Source: Gammaproteobacteria bacterium
GTDB lineage: Bacteria > Pseudomonadota > Gammaproteobacteria > Pseudomonadales > Pseudohongiellaceae
Assembly (NCBI GenBank): GCA_030832825.1
Contig: JAURIJ010000004.1
Location: 62,001-126,000 of the forward strand
Direction: 5' to 3'
DNA: 64,000 nucleotides
The notes beneath the pieces were generated by a model that saw only the letters and a list, made by a program, of their open reading frames with translations, did not search any database and was not told the DNA's origin. A program made the position numbers and the translations under genes. The first letter of the stretch is position 1, and every line of letters begins with the position of its first letter. Shown piece after piece: positions 1 to 7,542 of this stretch.

Positions 1-376
1 GCTGCGGGGCGGCAGCTCGGGCCCGAACTACGATTCGGTGCACGTGGCGCAATGCGAGGCGGCGCTCAAGAAGGGTGGCGTGAGCAGCAACATCATGATC
101 GACTGCAGCCATGCCAACTCGAACAAGGATCCATCCGTGCAGCCGCTGGTGCTCAAGGACATCACCCATCAGATCCTGGAAGGCAATCAGTCGATCATCG
201 GCGTGATGGTGGAAAGCAATCTGAACCACGGCAACCAGAGCATTCCGAAGGATCTGGCAGCGCTGCAGTACGGGGTGTCCGTCACCGATGCCTGCATCGC
301 CTGGGATGAAACGGAACGCGCCATCCGCGAGATGGCGAACAAGCTCAAGGATGTGCTGCCGGGCCGGGCGGGTTGA
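1..376 (+). CDS. aroG: 3-deoxy-7-phosphoheptulonate (DAHP) synthase, C-terminal part
   Basis: Cut by the left window edge; about 124 C-terminal residues are visible, reading in frame from base 2. The enzyme condenses phosphoenolpyruvate with erythrose 4-phosphate, the first step of the shikimate pathway, in the cytoplasm. The visible part carries typical class I (AroF/G/H) sequence: LRGGSSGPNYDS, then IMIDCSHANSNKDP (the SHANS segment with metal- and substrate-binding residues), GVMVESNLNHGNQ, and YGVSVTDACIAWDET near the end. Which paralogue (and so which feedback amino acid) cannot be told, because the regulatory N-terminus is missing; the symbol is therefore only a family label. It ends 14 bases before a large inverted repeat. 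Confidence 0.9.
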   Translation, partial: LRGGSSGPNYDSVHVAQCEAALKKGGVSSNIMIDCSHANSNKDPSVQPLVLKDITHQILEGNQSIIGVMVESNLNHGNQSIPKDLAALQYGVSVTDACIAWDETERAIREMANKLKDVLPGRAG

Positions 377-390
377 ACGCTCCTGAATCC

Positions 391-506
391 GGTCCCACGC
401 CGGGGAGCGGCCGGTCAGGACACGCCGTGAACCCATCCATGGGGGCTCGACTCGCCGCCATCCAGGCGGCTCACGGTCCTGCCCGGCCGCTCCCCGGCAT
501 GGGACC
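391..506. repeat. Y-shaped inverted-repeat element, copy 1 (56-base conserved core)
   Basis: Two 31-base arms (391-421 and 476-506) are inverted repeats with two mismatches and enclose a core at 421-476. The core can fold as a three-way junction: a closing stem CGTGA/TCACG, a hairpin CCCAT-CC-ATGGG (432-443) and a hairpin GCCGCC-ATCCA-GGCGGC (454-470). The same 56-base core occurs, identical but on the opposite strand, at 61528-61583, flanked there by a different self-complementary stem. It sits between convergent genes (aroG-like and a GST), so a bidirectional terminator or barrier is one plausible role. A short open frame runs through the core on the plus strand but is probably not a gene. 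Confidence 0.85.
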
Positions 507-609
507 TCACTTCAGCAGTTCGTCGACACTTGAGGTTCGATCGAGTGGCATGAGCTGTGGCCGGCGCAGGGCCGGCTCGAAGTCTTAAGAGGCTCTTCGC
601 TTGCAACGC
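507..609. other. Intergenic, hairpin-rich, no gene seen
   Basis: Continues the convergent gap after the Y element. It holds a short hairpin GCCGGC-GCAGG-GCCGGC near 560-576 and a weak ACCTCA/TGAGGT pair at 504-509 and 530-535. No credible coding frame or promoter is seen. Confidence 0.4.
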
Positions 610-1275
610 TCACCCTGCCAGGCTGCTGACCATGGCCATGCTGGTGGGCTCCTTCTCGGCGCGACCCTGCTCCACCCACGCCACCACATGCGGGTTGGCG
701 AGCAGGGTGTTGCAGTAGCGCTGGGCCTCCAGACTCAATTTGGCGCCGTAGGAACGGAAGCTGATGGCGATGGGCGCCATCATGCAGTCGGCTATAGAGA
801 ATTTCCCGAACAGATAATCCCCCCCGGTGCCATGCTTGCGGCGGCAGCAACTCCAGATGCCGTCGATGCGGGCGATCTCGTCGGCCAGGCCTCCCGAGAC
901 ATGCATGGCCACCGCCGCCTTGCAGTTCATCGGCCAGTCCTTGCGCAGGTGCGGAAACTCCGCATGCACTTCCGCCGCCACGGAGCGGGCGCTGGCACGC
1001 TTCTTCGGGTTGGCGGGCCAGCCGCGTCCTTCCAGCAGCTGCTCCGAAACGTATTCGCAGATGGCCAGGGATTCCCACACAGTCGTCTCGTTGTGCAGCA
1101 GGGCCGGTACCTTCAGGGAGGGGGAATAGGGGCCGAGCTTCTCGGCGGTGTCGCCGCGATACAGGGCGATGTTGATCTCCTCGAAGGGAATGCCGAAGGC
1201 CTTGAGAAGCAGCCACGGCCGCATGGACCAGGAGGAGTAGTTCTTGTTGCCGATAACCAGTTTGATCTGACTCAT
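610..1275 (-). CDS. Glutathione S-transferase family protein
   Basis: 221 residues, a full-length soluble GST. The N-terminal thioredoxin-like domain (about 1-80) starts with LVIGNKNYSSWSMRPWLLLK; the Ser pair in this segment occupies the usual catalytic Ser/Cys position of zeta- and MAI-like GSTs. PALLHNETTVWESLAICEYV is the cis-Pro and glutathione-contacting region with the typical E-S pair. The helical C-terminal domain (about 90-215) includes FSIADCMMAPI, the conserved N-capping Asp motif. The substrate is unknown. The start is supported by AAGGAG eight bases upstream. It is convergent with the aroG-like gene and divergent from pdsR. Confidence 0.85.
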   Translation of the reverse strand: MSQIKLVIGNKNYSSWSMRPWLLLKAFGIPFEEINIALYRGDTAEKLGPYSPSLKVPALLHNETTVWESLAICEYVSEQLLEGRGWPANPKKRASARSVAAEVHAEFPHLRKDWPMNCKAAVAMHVSGGLADEIARIDGIWSCCRRKHGTGGDYLFGKFSIADCMMAPIAISFRSYGAKLSLEAQRYCNTLLANPHVVAWVEQGRAEKEPTSMAMVSSLAG

Positions 1276-1524
1276 CCGAGACGCTCCTTGGTGAACACTG
1301 CCGGTCGTTGCAGTCAGGGCAAGATTCTGCGCGCCGACCTTGATTTAGGCGACTTGCAGCGGCGAAAGTTCCACGGCGAACTGGGCGATCCGCTGATTCA
1401 ATGTGGCAGAAAAAAGGCGTGCCCTGGTGGCCGCAAAGGCAGGCGCTGCGCGGTTCCCCATTGATTCGGGAATTGCGGTATAGTCCCCGCCAATCGCACC
1501 GCAGCAACAGATGCAGGAGTGTTC

Positions 1525-2238
1525 ATGGCCAGACGCATTGCAATCGTGGAAGACGAAGCCGCCATCCGGGAAAACTACGCGGATGTCCTGCGCAAGCAGG
1601 GCTATGACGTGCAGACCTATGCCAATCGTCGCGACGCCATGCGCTCCTTCGACCTGCGGCTGCCCAATCTGGCCATCATCGACATCGGGCTGGAGAACGA
1701 ATACGACGGCGGCTTCACGCTGTGCCAGTCGCTGCGCTCGATGTCCGAGACCCTGCCCATCATCTTCCTCACGGCGCGGGACAACGACTTTGACACCGTC
1801 AGCGGCCTGCGCATGGGCGCGGACGACTACCTCACCAAGGACATCAGCCTGCCGCACCTCTCGGCGCGCATCGCCGCGCTGTTCCGCCGCCTGGACGTAC
1901 TGGACCAGCCGCCTTCGCCCGAGAACCTGCTGCAGCGCGACAAGCTCACGCTCGACATCGGCCGCCTGACCATCCAGTGGGATGGCCACCCGGTGCCGCT
2001 CACCGTCACCGAGTTCTGGATGGTGCACGCACTGGTGAAATTCCCCGGCCACGTGAAGAGCCGGCAGATCCTGATGCAGGAATCCAAGATCTTCGTGGAT
2101 GGCAGCACCATCACCTCCCACGTCAAACGCATCCGCAAGAAGTTCATGCTGGTGGATGAGAGCTTCGATTGCATCGAGACGGTCTACGGCATGGGGTATC
2201 GCTGGAACCCGCAGAACACCTCCGGCAACGTCGACTGA
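1525..2238 (+). CDS. pdsR: Response regulator of the proteobacterial dedicated sortase system type (PdsR-like)
   Basis: 237 residues: receiver domain about 1-120 with IAIVEDE acidic pair, acceptor D53 (IIDIGLE) and the T/K switch region (FLTARD, DDYLTKD), then an OmpR/PhoB-type winged helix (LTLDIGRLTIQW to ETVYGMGYRW). ATG 1525 is preferred over GTG 1519, because AGGAG at 1515-1519 lies five bases before the ATG and overlaps the GTG. The next gene, three bases downstream, is the cognate kinase. The full-length pattern resembles the family named for proteobacterial sortase systems (TIGR03787), recalled rather than searched. No sortase or sortase substrate lies in the visible neighbourhood, so the target genes are unknown. 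Confidence 0.78.
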   Translation: MARRIAIVEDEAAIRENYADVLRKQGYDVQTYANRRDAMRSFDLRLPNLAIIDIGLENEYDGGFTLCQSLRSMSETLPIIFLTARDNDFDTVSGLRMGADDYLTKDISLPHLSARIAALFRRLDVLDQPPSPENLLQRDKLTLDIGRLTIQWDGHPVPLTVTEFWMVHALVKFPGHVKSRQILMQESKIFVDGSTITSHVKRIRKKFMLVDESFDCIETVYGMGYRWNPQNTSGNVD

Positions 2239-2241
2239 GCC

Positions 2242-4440
2242 ATGGCCCGCTATCTCAAGAATCCGTTCGGCATCCGCTTCAAGCTGGTGTTCCTGTCCAG
2301 CTTTCTGCTCGTGATTCCCTGGCTGGGCTATCAGTACATCCTGGAGATGGAAGACTATCTGCGTCGCGGTCAGGAGCAGACCGTCCTGGGCACCGCCCGC
2401 GCACTGGCCACTGCCTTGAACGAGCGTCCCGAACTGTTCGACGAGGGCAGCTACAGCGTCGCGCGCGAGAGCAACGACCTCTACGTCTACCCGGTGTTCT
2501 ACCCGTTGAGCCTGGACGACAGCACCCTGGTGGACTGGCAGGACTATCAGCGCTATGAGCTGTCCTATGGCAAGGACGACGCCATCGGCACCGAGCTCAA
2601 TCCGTGGAGTCCCTACGCGCGCTACTACCACTACGACAGCTCGCTCAACTTCAAGCTGCTCGCGGGGGAGTTCAACCGCTTCCTCTACGCCTATCTGAAG
2701 GTGCAGGACGACCAGCTGGTGTACCGCAGCCCCGACAGTCTGAGCATCCACCGGGCCGATTTCATGCAGATCTCGCTGGTGACGCGCGAAGGCGAGTTCA
2801 AGCGCTACGTCGTGGCGCCACGTGGCCCGGAATTCCTCTATGCCTACGAGATAGGGGCGGACATGCTCGATGTCACCGCGCTGCGGCACGAGGAGCGCAT
2901 CGCCGGGCAGTGGTACGAAGTCCCCGGCGGCTACGAGATCGAACTGCGCCTGCCGCTGACCATGCTGGGCGATCAGATCGGCTTCGCCATCTACGATGTG
3001 GACGATTCCGAGAAACGCACGGTGACCGGCGTCGTGGCCACCTCGCCGGTGAATGATCAGCCACTGCTCGGTTCACTGCGGCGACCAACGCCCGAGATCG
3101 ATCGCATCGTGGAAGGCATGGGACACACCAACTCCCGCATCCAGGTGATCGACCGTGGAGGTCGCATCCTGCTCAGCGTTGGCGACATCCAGACGGCCAC
3201 CGGCCTGCTGCTCGACCTGGAGCCGGACGAGGCCGCCACCAACCCGTACTGGGCCTTCATCGAGGAGCGTCTGCTGCAGCCGCTGTACTACCGCGTGCTC
3301 ACCATGCCCTCGAATGATTTCATCGACGAGCTCTATGCCGGCGGCACCGTGGAAGGCCAGCACATCGACACGGCGCTGCAGGGTACGCCCACGACGCAAT
3401 TCCGCACGCTGCCCGACACGCAGACACGCATCCTGGAGGCCGCGCATCCCATCGTCGCCGATGGCGCGGTGATGGGGGCGGTGATCGTCGATCAGAACAT
3501 GAACGGCATCCGCACGTTCCGCAATCAGGCGCTGCAAACGCTGTTCAACACCATTCTGGGCGTGATGCTGGTGATCTCGCTCGGCCTCTTCGCCTTTGCC
3601 TCGCGCATCAGCAGTCGCATCCGTGATCTGCGCAATCAGGCGGAGAGCATCATCGACGAGAGCGGGCGTCTGCGCAAAAGCATCGTCGCCAGCCGCAGCT
3701 CCGACGAGATCGGGGATCTGTCGCGCAGTTTCTCCAGCATTGTGGAACGGCTGACGCAATACACGAGCTATCTGGAGAACATGTCCGCACGACTTTCCCA
3801 CGAGCTGCGCACGCCGGTGACCGTGGTGCGTTCCTCTCTGGAGAATCTGGGCATGGTGGCGCAGGATCGCGAGTCCGCCGTTTACATCCAGCGCGCCGAG
3901 GAAGGCATCAGTCGGCTCAATCTGATCCTGACCACCATGAGCGAGGCCACGCGGCTGGAGCAGATGCTGCAGACCTCGGAAAAGGAACACATCGATCTGG
4001 CGCGCGTCATCAATGGCTGCGTGGAGGGGTACCGGCTGGCCTATCCCGAGTTCAGGCTGGAGTCTGATATTGAAGCACCGGTCAGGATCATGGGCGTGCC
4101 GGAATACGTTGCCCAGCTGATGGACAAGCTGATCGCCAATGCCGTGGAGTTCACCTACCCCGGCCGTCCGATCACGATCTACTGCCATGCGGTGAAGGAT
4201 CAGGCGGTGGTGAAGGTGTCGAACTTCGGGCCTTACCTGCCTGAGGAAATGAAGGGGCGGCTGTTTGACTCCATGATCTCGGTGCGACCCCAGGAGAAAC
4301 AGCGCGAGCCGCATCTGGGCATCGGGCTGCACATCGCGCGACTGGTCACCGAGTTCCACCACGGCCAGATCCGCGCCGAGAATCTGCGCGACGCCGAGGG
4401 CGTCGCCATCATCCTCACGATCCCGCTGCTGGACGAGTGA
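2242..4440 (+). CDS. pdsS: Sensor histidine kinase of the dedicated sortase system type (PdsS-like)
   Basis: 732 residues. There is a membrane segment near 13-31, a large periplasmic region to about 430 including the segment LYVYPVFYPLSLDD, which recalls a carbohydrate-binding-like domain of this family, a second membrane segment near 433-452 (GVMLVISLGLFAFA), a HAMP linker, HisKA with SHELRTP (phospho-acceptor H520) and a C-terminal HATPase (N box IANAVEF, G2 box HLGIGLHIA). The G1 box reads VSNFGP, with Asn in place of the usual Asp. It is coupled to pdsR with a three-base gap. It overlaps the convergent gene at 4415-5209 by 26 bases. The input signal is unknown; the family link (TIGR03785 type) rests on recall of length and sequence style. 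Confidence 0.78.
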   Translation: MARYLKNPFGIRFKLVFLSSFLLVIPWLGYQYILEMEDYLRRGQEQTVLGTARALATALNERPELFDEGSYSVARESNDLYVYPVFYPLSLDDSTLVDWQDYQRYELSYGKDDAIGTELNPWSPYARYYHYDSSLNFKLLAGEFNRFLYAYLKVQDDQLVYRSPDSLSIHRADFMQISLVTREGEFKRYVVAPRGPEFLYAYEIGADMLDVTALRHEERIAGQWYEVPGGYEIELRLPLTMLGDQIGFAIYDVDDSEKRTVTGVVATSPVNDQPLLGSLRRPTPEIDRIVEGMGHTNSRIQVIDRGGRILLSVGDIQTATGLLLDLEPDEAATNPYWAFIEERLLQPLYYRVLTMPSNDFIDELYAGGTVEGQHIDTALQGTPTTQFRTLPDTQTRILEAAHPIVADGAVMGAVIVDQNMNGIRTFRNQALQTLFNTILGVMLVISLGLFAFASRISSRIRDLRNQAESIIDESGRLRKSIVASRSSDEIGDLSRSFSSIVERLTQYTSYLENMSARLSHELRTPVTVVRSSLENLGMVAQDRESAVYIQRAEEGISRLNLILTTMSEATRLEQMLQTSEKEHIDLARVINGCVEGYRLAYPEFRLESDIEAPVRIMGVPEYVAQLMDKLIANAVEFTYPGRPITIYCHAVKDQAVVKVSNFGPYLPEEMKGRLFDSMISVRPQEKQREPHLGIGLHIARLVTEFHHGQIRAENLRDAEGVAIILTIPLLDE

Positions 4441-5209
4441 GCGCGACAGCCGCCGAGGCAGGCACCGCGTCGTACTCGAACAGCACCACCACGTCCTGCG
4501 GATTGCCCTCGTCGTCCAGCAGATTGCTCAGCCCGCGGAACATCTGCAGGCGCTGCCGCTCGAGGTCATAGGCCAGGCGCAGCGGTTCGACGAACCAGCC
4601 CACCACGCGCAGCATCCCCGCCGGCTTGACCACCAGGCACAGCACCTCGCCGGACGCCTGTTCGCACTCCTCGCGCGGCACGGGCGCGATGCTCACGTTG
4701 ATGGTGTCCAGACGTGCAGGCACGAAGAACGAGGCTGTCACTGCCTTGCCCGCCGTCAGTTGCGCCCACTGCGAGCGCACGAACGGGTCGAAGCCTGCGT
4801 CGACGACCAGATCGGGGGTCAGGCGCACGGTGTCGGTACGCAGATTCGCCTCGGCATCGCGCTGGTAGCCGGCTTCAAGGCGGCCGTCCGCATGGCGAGT
4901 GAACACGCGGGTGCCGGTGCGCTGGTCGACCTGGTCGATGGCCGGGGCGGTCACCGAGCGGGAGAAGTCCAACGACTTGCTCACGATGATGCGGCCGCTG
5001 GCATCCTGGTACTCCACGCGGCTCGACAGCCCGGGCTGGTCAGGGTCCGGGTAGTGCAGCTCGCGATAGGCGAGAGTGCCGTCCTCGGCCTTGAAGGCGG
5101 TGCCCACCGTCCAGGGCGTGGACGCCTGGGCCGCCGCTGCCCAAGACACCGCCAGAGTCAATCCGAGAAGTGTCGGGATGGAGGTCTTGCGCGAGAATGT
5201 CTGCAACAT
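4415..5209 (-). CDS. Exported protein of unknown function, second gene of the sigma-E-type target operon
   Basis: 264 residues. A signal peptide is clear (GLTLAVSWAAAAQAS, cleavage near residue 30); no membrane anchor or lipobox follows, so it is likely periplasmic. Recurrent short beta-like segments (GRIIVSKSLDFSRSV, LEAGYQRDAEANLRTD, LYDLERQRLQMF-like C-terminus) give no family I recognise. ATG 5209 is chosen because GAGGAG lies eight bases upstream and the signal peptide starts there; the frame runs further upstream into the neighbour but is not credible as coding. It is 11 bases downstream of the SnoaL-like gene and probably shares its promoter at 5702-5730. Inference: an envelope component of a photooxidative-stress response. 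Confidence 0.75.
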   Translation of the reverse strand: MLQTFSRKTSIPTLLGLTLAVSWAAAAQASTPWTVGTAFKAEDGTLAYRELHYPDPDQPGLSSRVEYQDASGRIIVSKSLDFSRSVTAPAIDQVDQRTGTRVFTRHADGRLEAGYQRDAEANLRTDTVRLTPDLVVDAGFDPFVRSQWAQLTAGKAVTASFFVPARLDTINVSIAPVPREECEQASGEVLCLVVKPAGMLRVVGWFVEPLRLAYDLERQRLQMFRGLSNLLDDEGNPQDVVVLFEYDAVPASAAVALTRPAAGS

Positions 5210-5220
5210 GCTGCCACTCC

Positions 5221-5676
5221 TCAGCGGCTGATGCGCCGGTTGATGTAACGCACGATGGGCCCGAGCACGGGCAGGTGCTGATAGACCATGGCGCCGACAT
5301 CGAAGAAGTCTTCCTGGAAGTAGATGCGGTCGGTGAAGCGGATCTGCGTGGTGCCGCGCAGCTGCTGCTCGCGGCCGCCGCTCAGGGCGCCGTGCCGGTA
5401 GCTGGCCACCCAGGTGATGCAGGCCCAGTGTTCGCCGCATTGCTCGTCCAGGTACTCGAAGCGGATGTCAGTGGGGCCGGAATAGACCCCCTTGAGATAA
5501 CTCTTGAAGGCCAGGATGCCGTGAATGGTGTGCAGAGGATCCCGGAACTCGATGTCCTGCGTATACAGTCTGTCGGCCCTTGCCAGGCTCGCGGCATCGG
5601 GCTTCAAGTAGAAAGCCTTGAAGTCCTGCAGCAGGCTCTTGCGATGCGGATCCGACAGTGGAATCAATTCGTTCAC
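5221..5676 (-). CDS. SnoaL/NTF2-like protein of the sigma-E/ChrR cluster
   Basis: 151 residues, the size of a single NTF2-like cone fold. The segments LYTQDIEFRDPLHTIHGILAFKSYL and RGTTQIRFTDRIYFQEDFFDVG are typical of SnoaL-like proteins; the family includes small ketosteroid-isomerase-like enzymes and non-catalytic binding proteins. Such proteins are recurrent members of operons next to ECF11 sigma/ChrR pairs. It is the first gene of a minus-strand pair, starting 26 bases downstream of a promoter-like TGATCT-N18-TAGAC (5702-5730). The substrate is unknown. Confidence 0.8.
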   Translation of the reverse strand: MNELIPLSDPHRKSLLQDFKAFYLKPDAASLARADRLYTQDIEFRDPLHTIHGILAFKSYLKGVYSGPTDIRFEYLDEQCGEHWACITWVASYRHGALSGGREQQLRGTTQIRFTDRIYFQEDFFDVGAMVYQHLPVLGPIVRYINRRISR

Positions 5677-5701
5677 GGGGGTTGTCTCCAGTAGTGCCAG
5701 T

Positions 5702-5730
5702 GTCTACGCGGCAGTCCGTCGTTCAGATCA
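5702..5730 (-). promoter_or_regulatory. Predicted ECF11 sigma (RpoE/ChrR-type) promoter for the SnoaL operon
   Basis: On the minus strand TGATCT (5725-5730) is followed after exactly 18 bases by TAGAC (5702-5706). The Rhodobacter sphaeroides sigma-E consensus, from memory, is TGATCC-N18-TAAGA. Transcription would start near 5695, about 20 bases before the ATG at 5676. The same spacing recurs in the divergent promoter of the sigma gene. Confidence 0.65.
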
Positions 5731-5768
5731 AATCGAGCCTGCCGGGTGAAAAAGAGTTTGCGCTGGCG

Positions 5769-5797
5769 TGATCCGCAGTGCAGGCTGGACCGTAAAC
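5769..5797 (+). promoter_or_regulatory. Predicted autoregulatory ECF11 sigma promoter of rpoE-chrR
   Basis: TGATCC (5769-5774) is followed after 18 bases by TAAAC (5793-5797). The -35 matches the Rhodobacter sphaeroides sigma-E hexamer as I recall it. A start near 5804 would leave a leader of about 40 bases before the GTG at 5844. Together with the divergent site it suggests that sigma drives both its own operon and the SnoaL operon. Confidence 0.65.
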
Positions 5798-5843
5798 TAT
5801 CCGCAAACAAGGCCAGACGGCGCGCGGCGCCCAAGGAAACATC

Positions 5844-6464
5844 GTGTCAAGCAGCGAAGACAGCAACATCGGCAGCCTGCGCAAGGCCCTGGCCGGGGCA
5901 GGCCCGCAAGGTGCCCCAGACCCATGGGAAGCAGCTATCCGCAAGGTGGCCCAGCACCAGGACCGTGCTGAGTTCAAGAAGCTCTTTGATCACTACGCGC
6001 CCATGATCAAGTCCTTCCTGTGCAAGGGTATTTCCTCGTACGCGGATCGGTCCCTGGCAGAGGAAATGACCCAGGAAGTCATGCTCAAGGTCTGGAACAA
6101 GGCGGATTCCTTCAATCCGACGAAGGCCAGTGTGAACACCTGGATCTTCACGATCGCGCGAAACACGCGTATCGACTTCATCCGCCGCAACGGGCGGGCG
6201 GGCCGCACGATCGACATCGAGGACATCTGGCATGAGGCCGATTCCCCCGAACCCGTCGTGGAGCTGCAGCAGCGTCGCGTCGAAACCATGATCCGCAATG
6301 CCATGGCCACGCTGCCGGAAGAGCAGGCGCTGGTGCTGGAGAAGGCCTTCATGGAAAACAAGTCCCACAACGACATCGCCGAAGAACTCGCCTTACCGCT
6401 GGGGACAGTCAAGTCCCGCATCCGTCTGGCATTGAGCAAGCTTCAGATACTGATCGACAGGTAG
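5844..6464 (+). CDS. rpoE: ECF RNA polymerase sigma factor, ECF11/RpoE (ChrR-controlled) type
   Basis: 206 residues. Sigma region 2 spans about 42-110 (FKKLFDHYAPMIKSFL; AEEMTQEVMLKVWNKA; VNTWIFTIARNTRIDFIRR) and region 4 about 140-200 (LPEEQALVLEKAFMENKSHNDI; LGTVKSRIRLALSKL). GTG 5844 is used as start because AAGGAAA at 5833-5839 is correctly placed. The gene is followed after 15 bases by its ChrR-type anti-sigma factor. In Rhodobacter the pair answers singlet oxygen. Targets here include the divergent SnoaL operon, by promoter match; the photolyase and cyclopropane synthase genes common in such clusters are absent from this window. Confidence 0.92.
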   Translation: MSSSEDSNIGSLRKALAGAGPQGAPDPWEAAIRKVAQHQDRAEFKKLFDHYAPMIKSFLCKGISSYADRSLAEEMTQEVMLKVWNKADSFNPTKASVNTWIFTIARNTRIDFIRRNGRAGRTIDIEDIWHEADSPEPVVELQQRRVETMIRNAMATLPEEQALVLEKAFMENKSHNDIAEELALPLGTVKSRIRLALSKLQILIDR

Positions 6465-6479
6465 AGGCCTCGAAACGAC

Positions 6480-7193
6480 ATGATTTCCTATCACCCCGAC
6501 TCGCGTTATCTGACCGACTTCGCCACGGCCAACCTGCCGCTCGCCGAGGCGGTCTGCGTCTCCGCCCACCTGGAGTTCTGTGGCAAGTGCCGCGCGCATG
6601 TGCAGCAGCTCACGGATGTGGGGGGGCACATGCTCGCCCGCCTGCAGCCGGAAGCGGTCAGCGAGGACAGCTTTGCCGCCCTCATGGCCCGCGTCAGCGC
6701 CGGTGCGCAGGAGCAGTTTCCAGTCACCGTGGCCGCCCAGGTCCCGCAAGAGGATGTCGAGGAAGCGGCCCAGAGCCATGTCTTCCTGCCTCGCGCCGTG
6801 CGCCGGCTGGTCAGCGGCAGCCTGGACAAGCTGCGCTGGGTGCAGCTGGGCAAGGCCCTGCGCGTGGCGCCGCTGCAGGTCAGCGATGAGTCGCGTGAGA
6901 CAGCCATCTATGACATCCGCGCCGGCGGGCGCATGCCTGAGCACGAACACCGTGGGGAAGAGATCACGGTGCTGCTGCAGGGCAGCTTCTCCGACGCCGA
7001 TGGCAGCTACAGCTGCGGCGACTTCGTGGTGCGCCATGCCGGGGAGGCCCACCAGCCCACGGCGACCATGGACAAGGACTGCATCTGTCTGGTCTGTCTG
7101 GAGCGGCCGGTGCGTCCGCGCGGCCTGTTCTACCGCCTGTTGGAGCCGCTGGTGAACTACCGGCTGCAGCGGATGAACCGCTCCGTCGCCTGA
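6480..7193 (+). CDS. chrR: ChrR-type zinc-binding anti-sigma factor with C-terminal cupin
   Basis: 237 residues. The N-terminal anti-sigma domain (about 1-85) has H5, H30, C34 and C37 in SAHLEFCGKC, the spacing of the zinc ligands of Rhodobacter ChrR offset by one residue. The C-terminal cupin (about 125-215) contains MPEHEHRGEEITVLLQG, an H-x-H-x3-E metal-binding motif. The N-terminal domain is expected to hold the sigma factor inactive; the cupin is needed for release under singlet oxygen or organic peroxide. It is cotranscribed with the sigma gene (15-base gap). All expected metal ligands are present, so the switch looks intact. Confidence 0.93.
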   Translation: MISYHPDSRYLTDFATANLPLAEAVCVSAHLEFCGKCRAHVQQLTDVGGHMLARLQPEAVSEDSFAALMARVSAGAQEQFPVTVAAQVPQEDVEEAAQSHVFLPRAVRRLVSGSLDKLRWVQLGKALRVAPLQVSDESRETAIYDIRAGGRMPEHEHRGEEITVLLQGSFSDADGSYSCGDFVVRHAGEAHQPTATMDKDCICLVCLERPVRPRGLFYRLLEPLVNYRLQRMNRSVA

Positions 7194-7231
7194 AATCCCC
7201 CTTCGAATTCGGGAGATGGCTCGGGCATAAT

Positions 7232-7258
7232 GCGGGTTCTCTTTTTTCAGGAGCCCGC
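7232..7258 (+). other. Hairpin covering the ppiC ribosome binding site
   Basis: GCGGGTTCT (7232-7240) can pair with AGGAGCCCGC (7249-7258) around a T-rich loop, giving about nine pairs including two G-T. The AGGAG used by ppiC (7249-7253) lies in the 3' arm, so an RNA made from an upstream promoter could have its start site masked. A possible -10 CATAAT at 7226-7231 would start transcription inside the stem, in which case the hairpin would not form. Role uncertain. Confidence 0.3.
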
Positions 7259-7260
7259 TC

Positions 7261-7542
7261 ATGGCCTCAGCCACCGCCCGTCACATCCTCGTCGACACCG
7301 AAGCCCAGTGTCTTGAACTCAAGGCCCGCATCGAAGCCGGCGAAGACTTCGCCGCCATCGCGCGCCAGTACTCCAGTTGTCCTTCCCGCAATCAGGGCGG
7401 CGATCTCGGTCGTTTCGGTCCCGGCCAGATGGTGCGCGAATTCGATCAAGTGGTCTTCAGCGCCGAGCCCAAGACCGTGCAGGGGCCGGTGCGTACGCAG
7501 TTCGGCTATCACCTGGTGGAAGTCACCAGCCGCACCTCATGA
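7261..7542 (+). CDS. ppiC: Parvulin-type peptidylprolyl isomerase PpiC
   Basis: 93 residues, one parvulin domain and nothing else, as in E. coli PpiC. Family segments are ARHILVDTEAQCLELKARIE, FAAIARQYSSCPS, GGDLGRFGPGQMVREFD and FGYHLVEVTSR. It catalyses cis-trans isomerisation of prolyl bonds; there is no signal peptide, so it is cytoplasmic. It has AGGAG eight bases upstream. Its stop overlaps the start of nudF by four bases (ATGA), indicating translational coupling. Confidence 0.95.
   Translation: MASATARHILVDTEAQCLELKARIEAGEDFAAIARQYSSCPSRNQGGDLGRFGPGQMVREFDQVVFSAEPKTVQGPVRTQFGYHLVEVTSRTS

Noticed and set aside
427..588. Short open frame through the repeat core, beginning with a peptide like MNPSMGARLAAIQAAHGP
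   Set aside because: The same peptide would be read from copy 2 because the core DNA is identical; it follows from the repeat, has no ribosome binding site and changes completely outside the core.
1461..1484. Promoter before pdsR from TTGATT and TATAGT
   Set aside because: The spacing is only 12 bases, too short for a sigma-70 promoter, and no better -35 was found.
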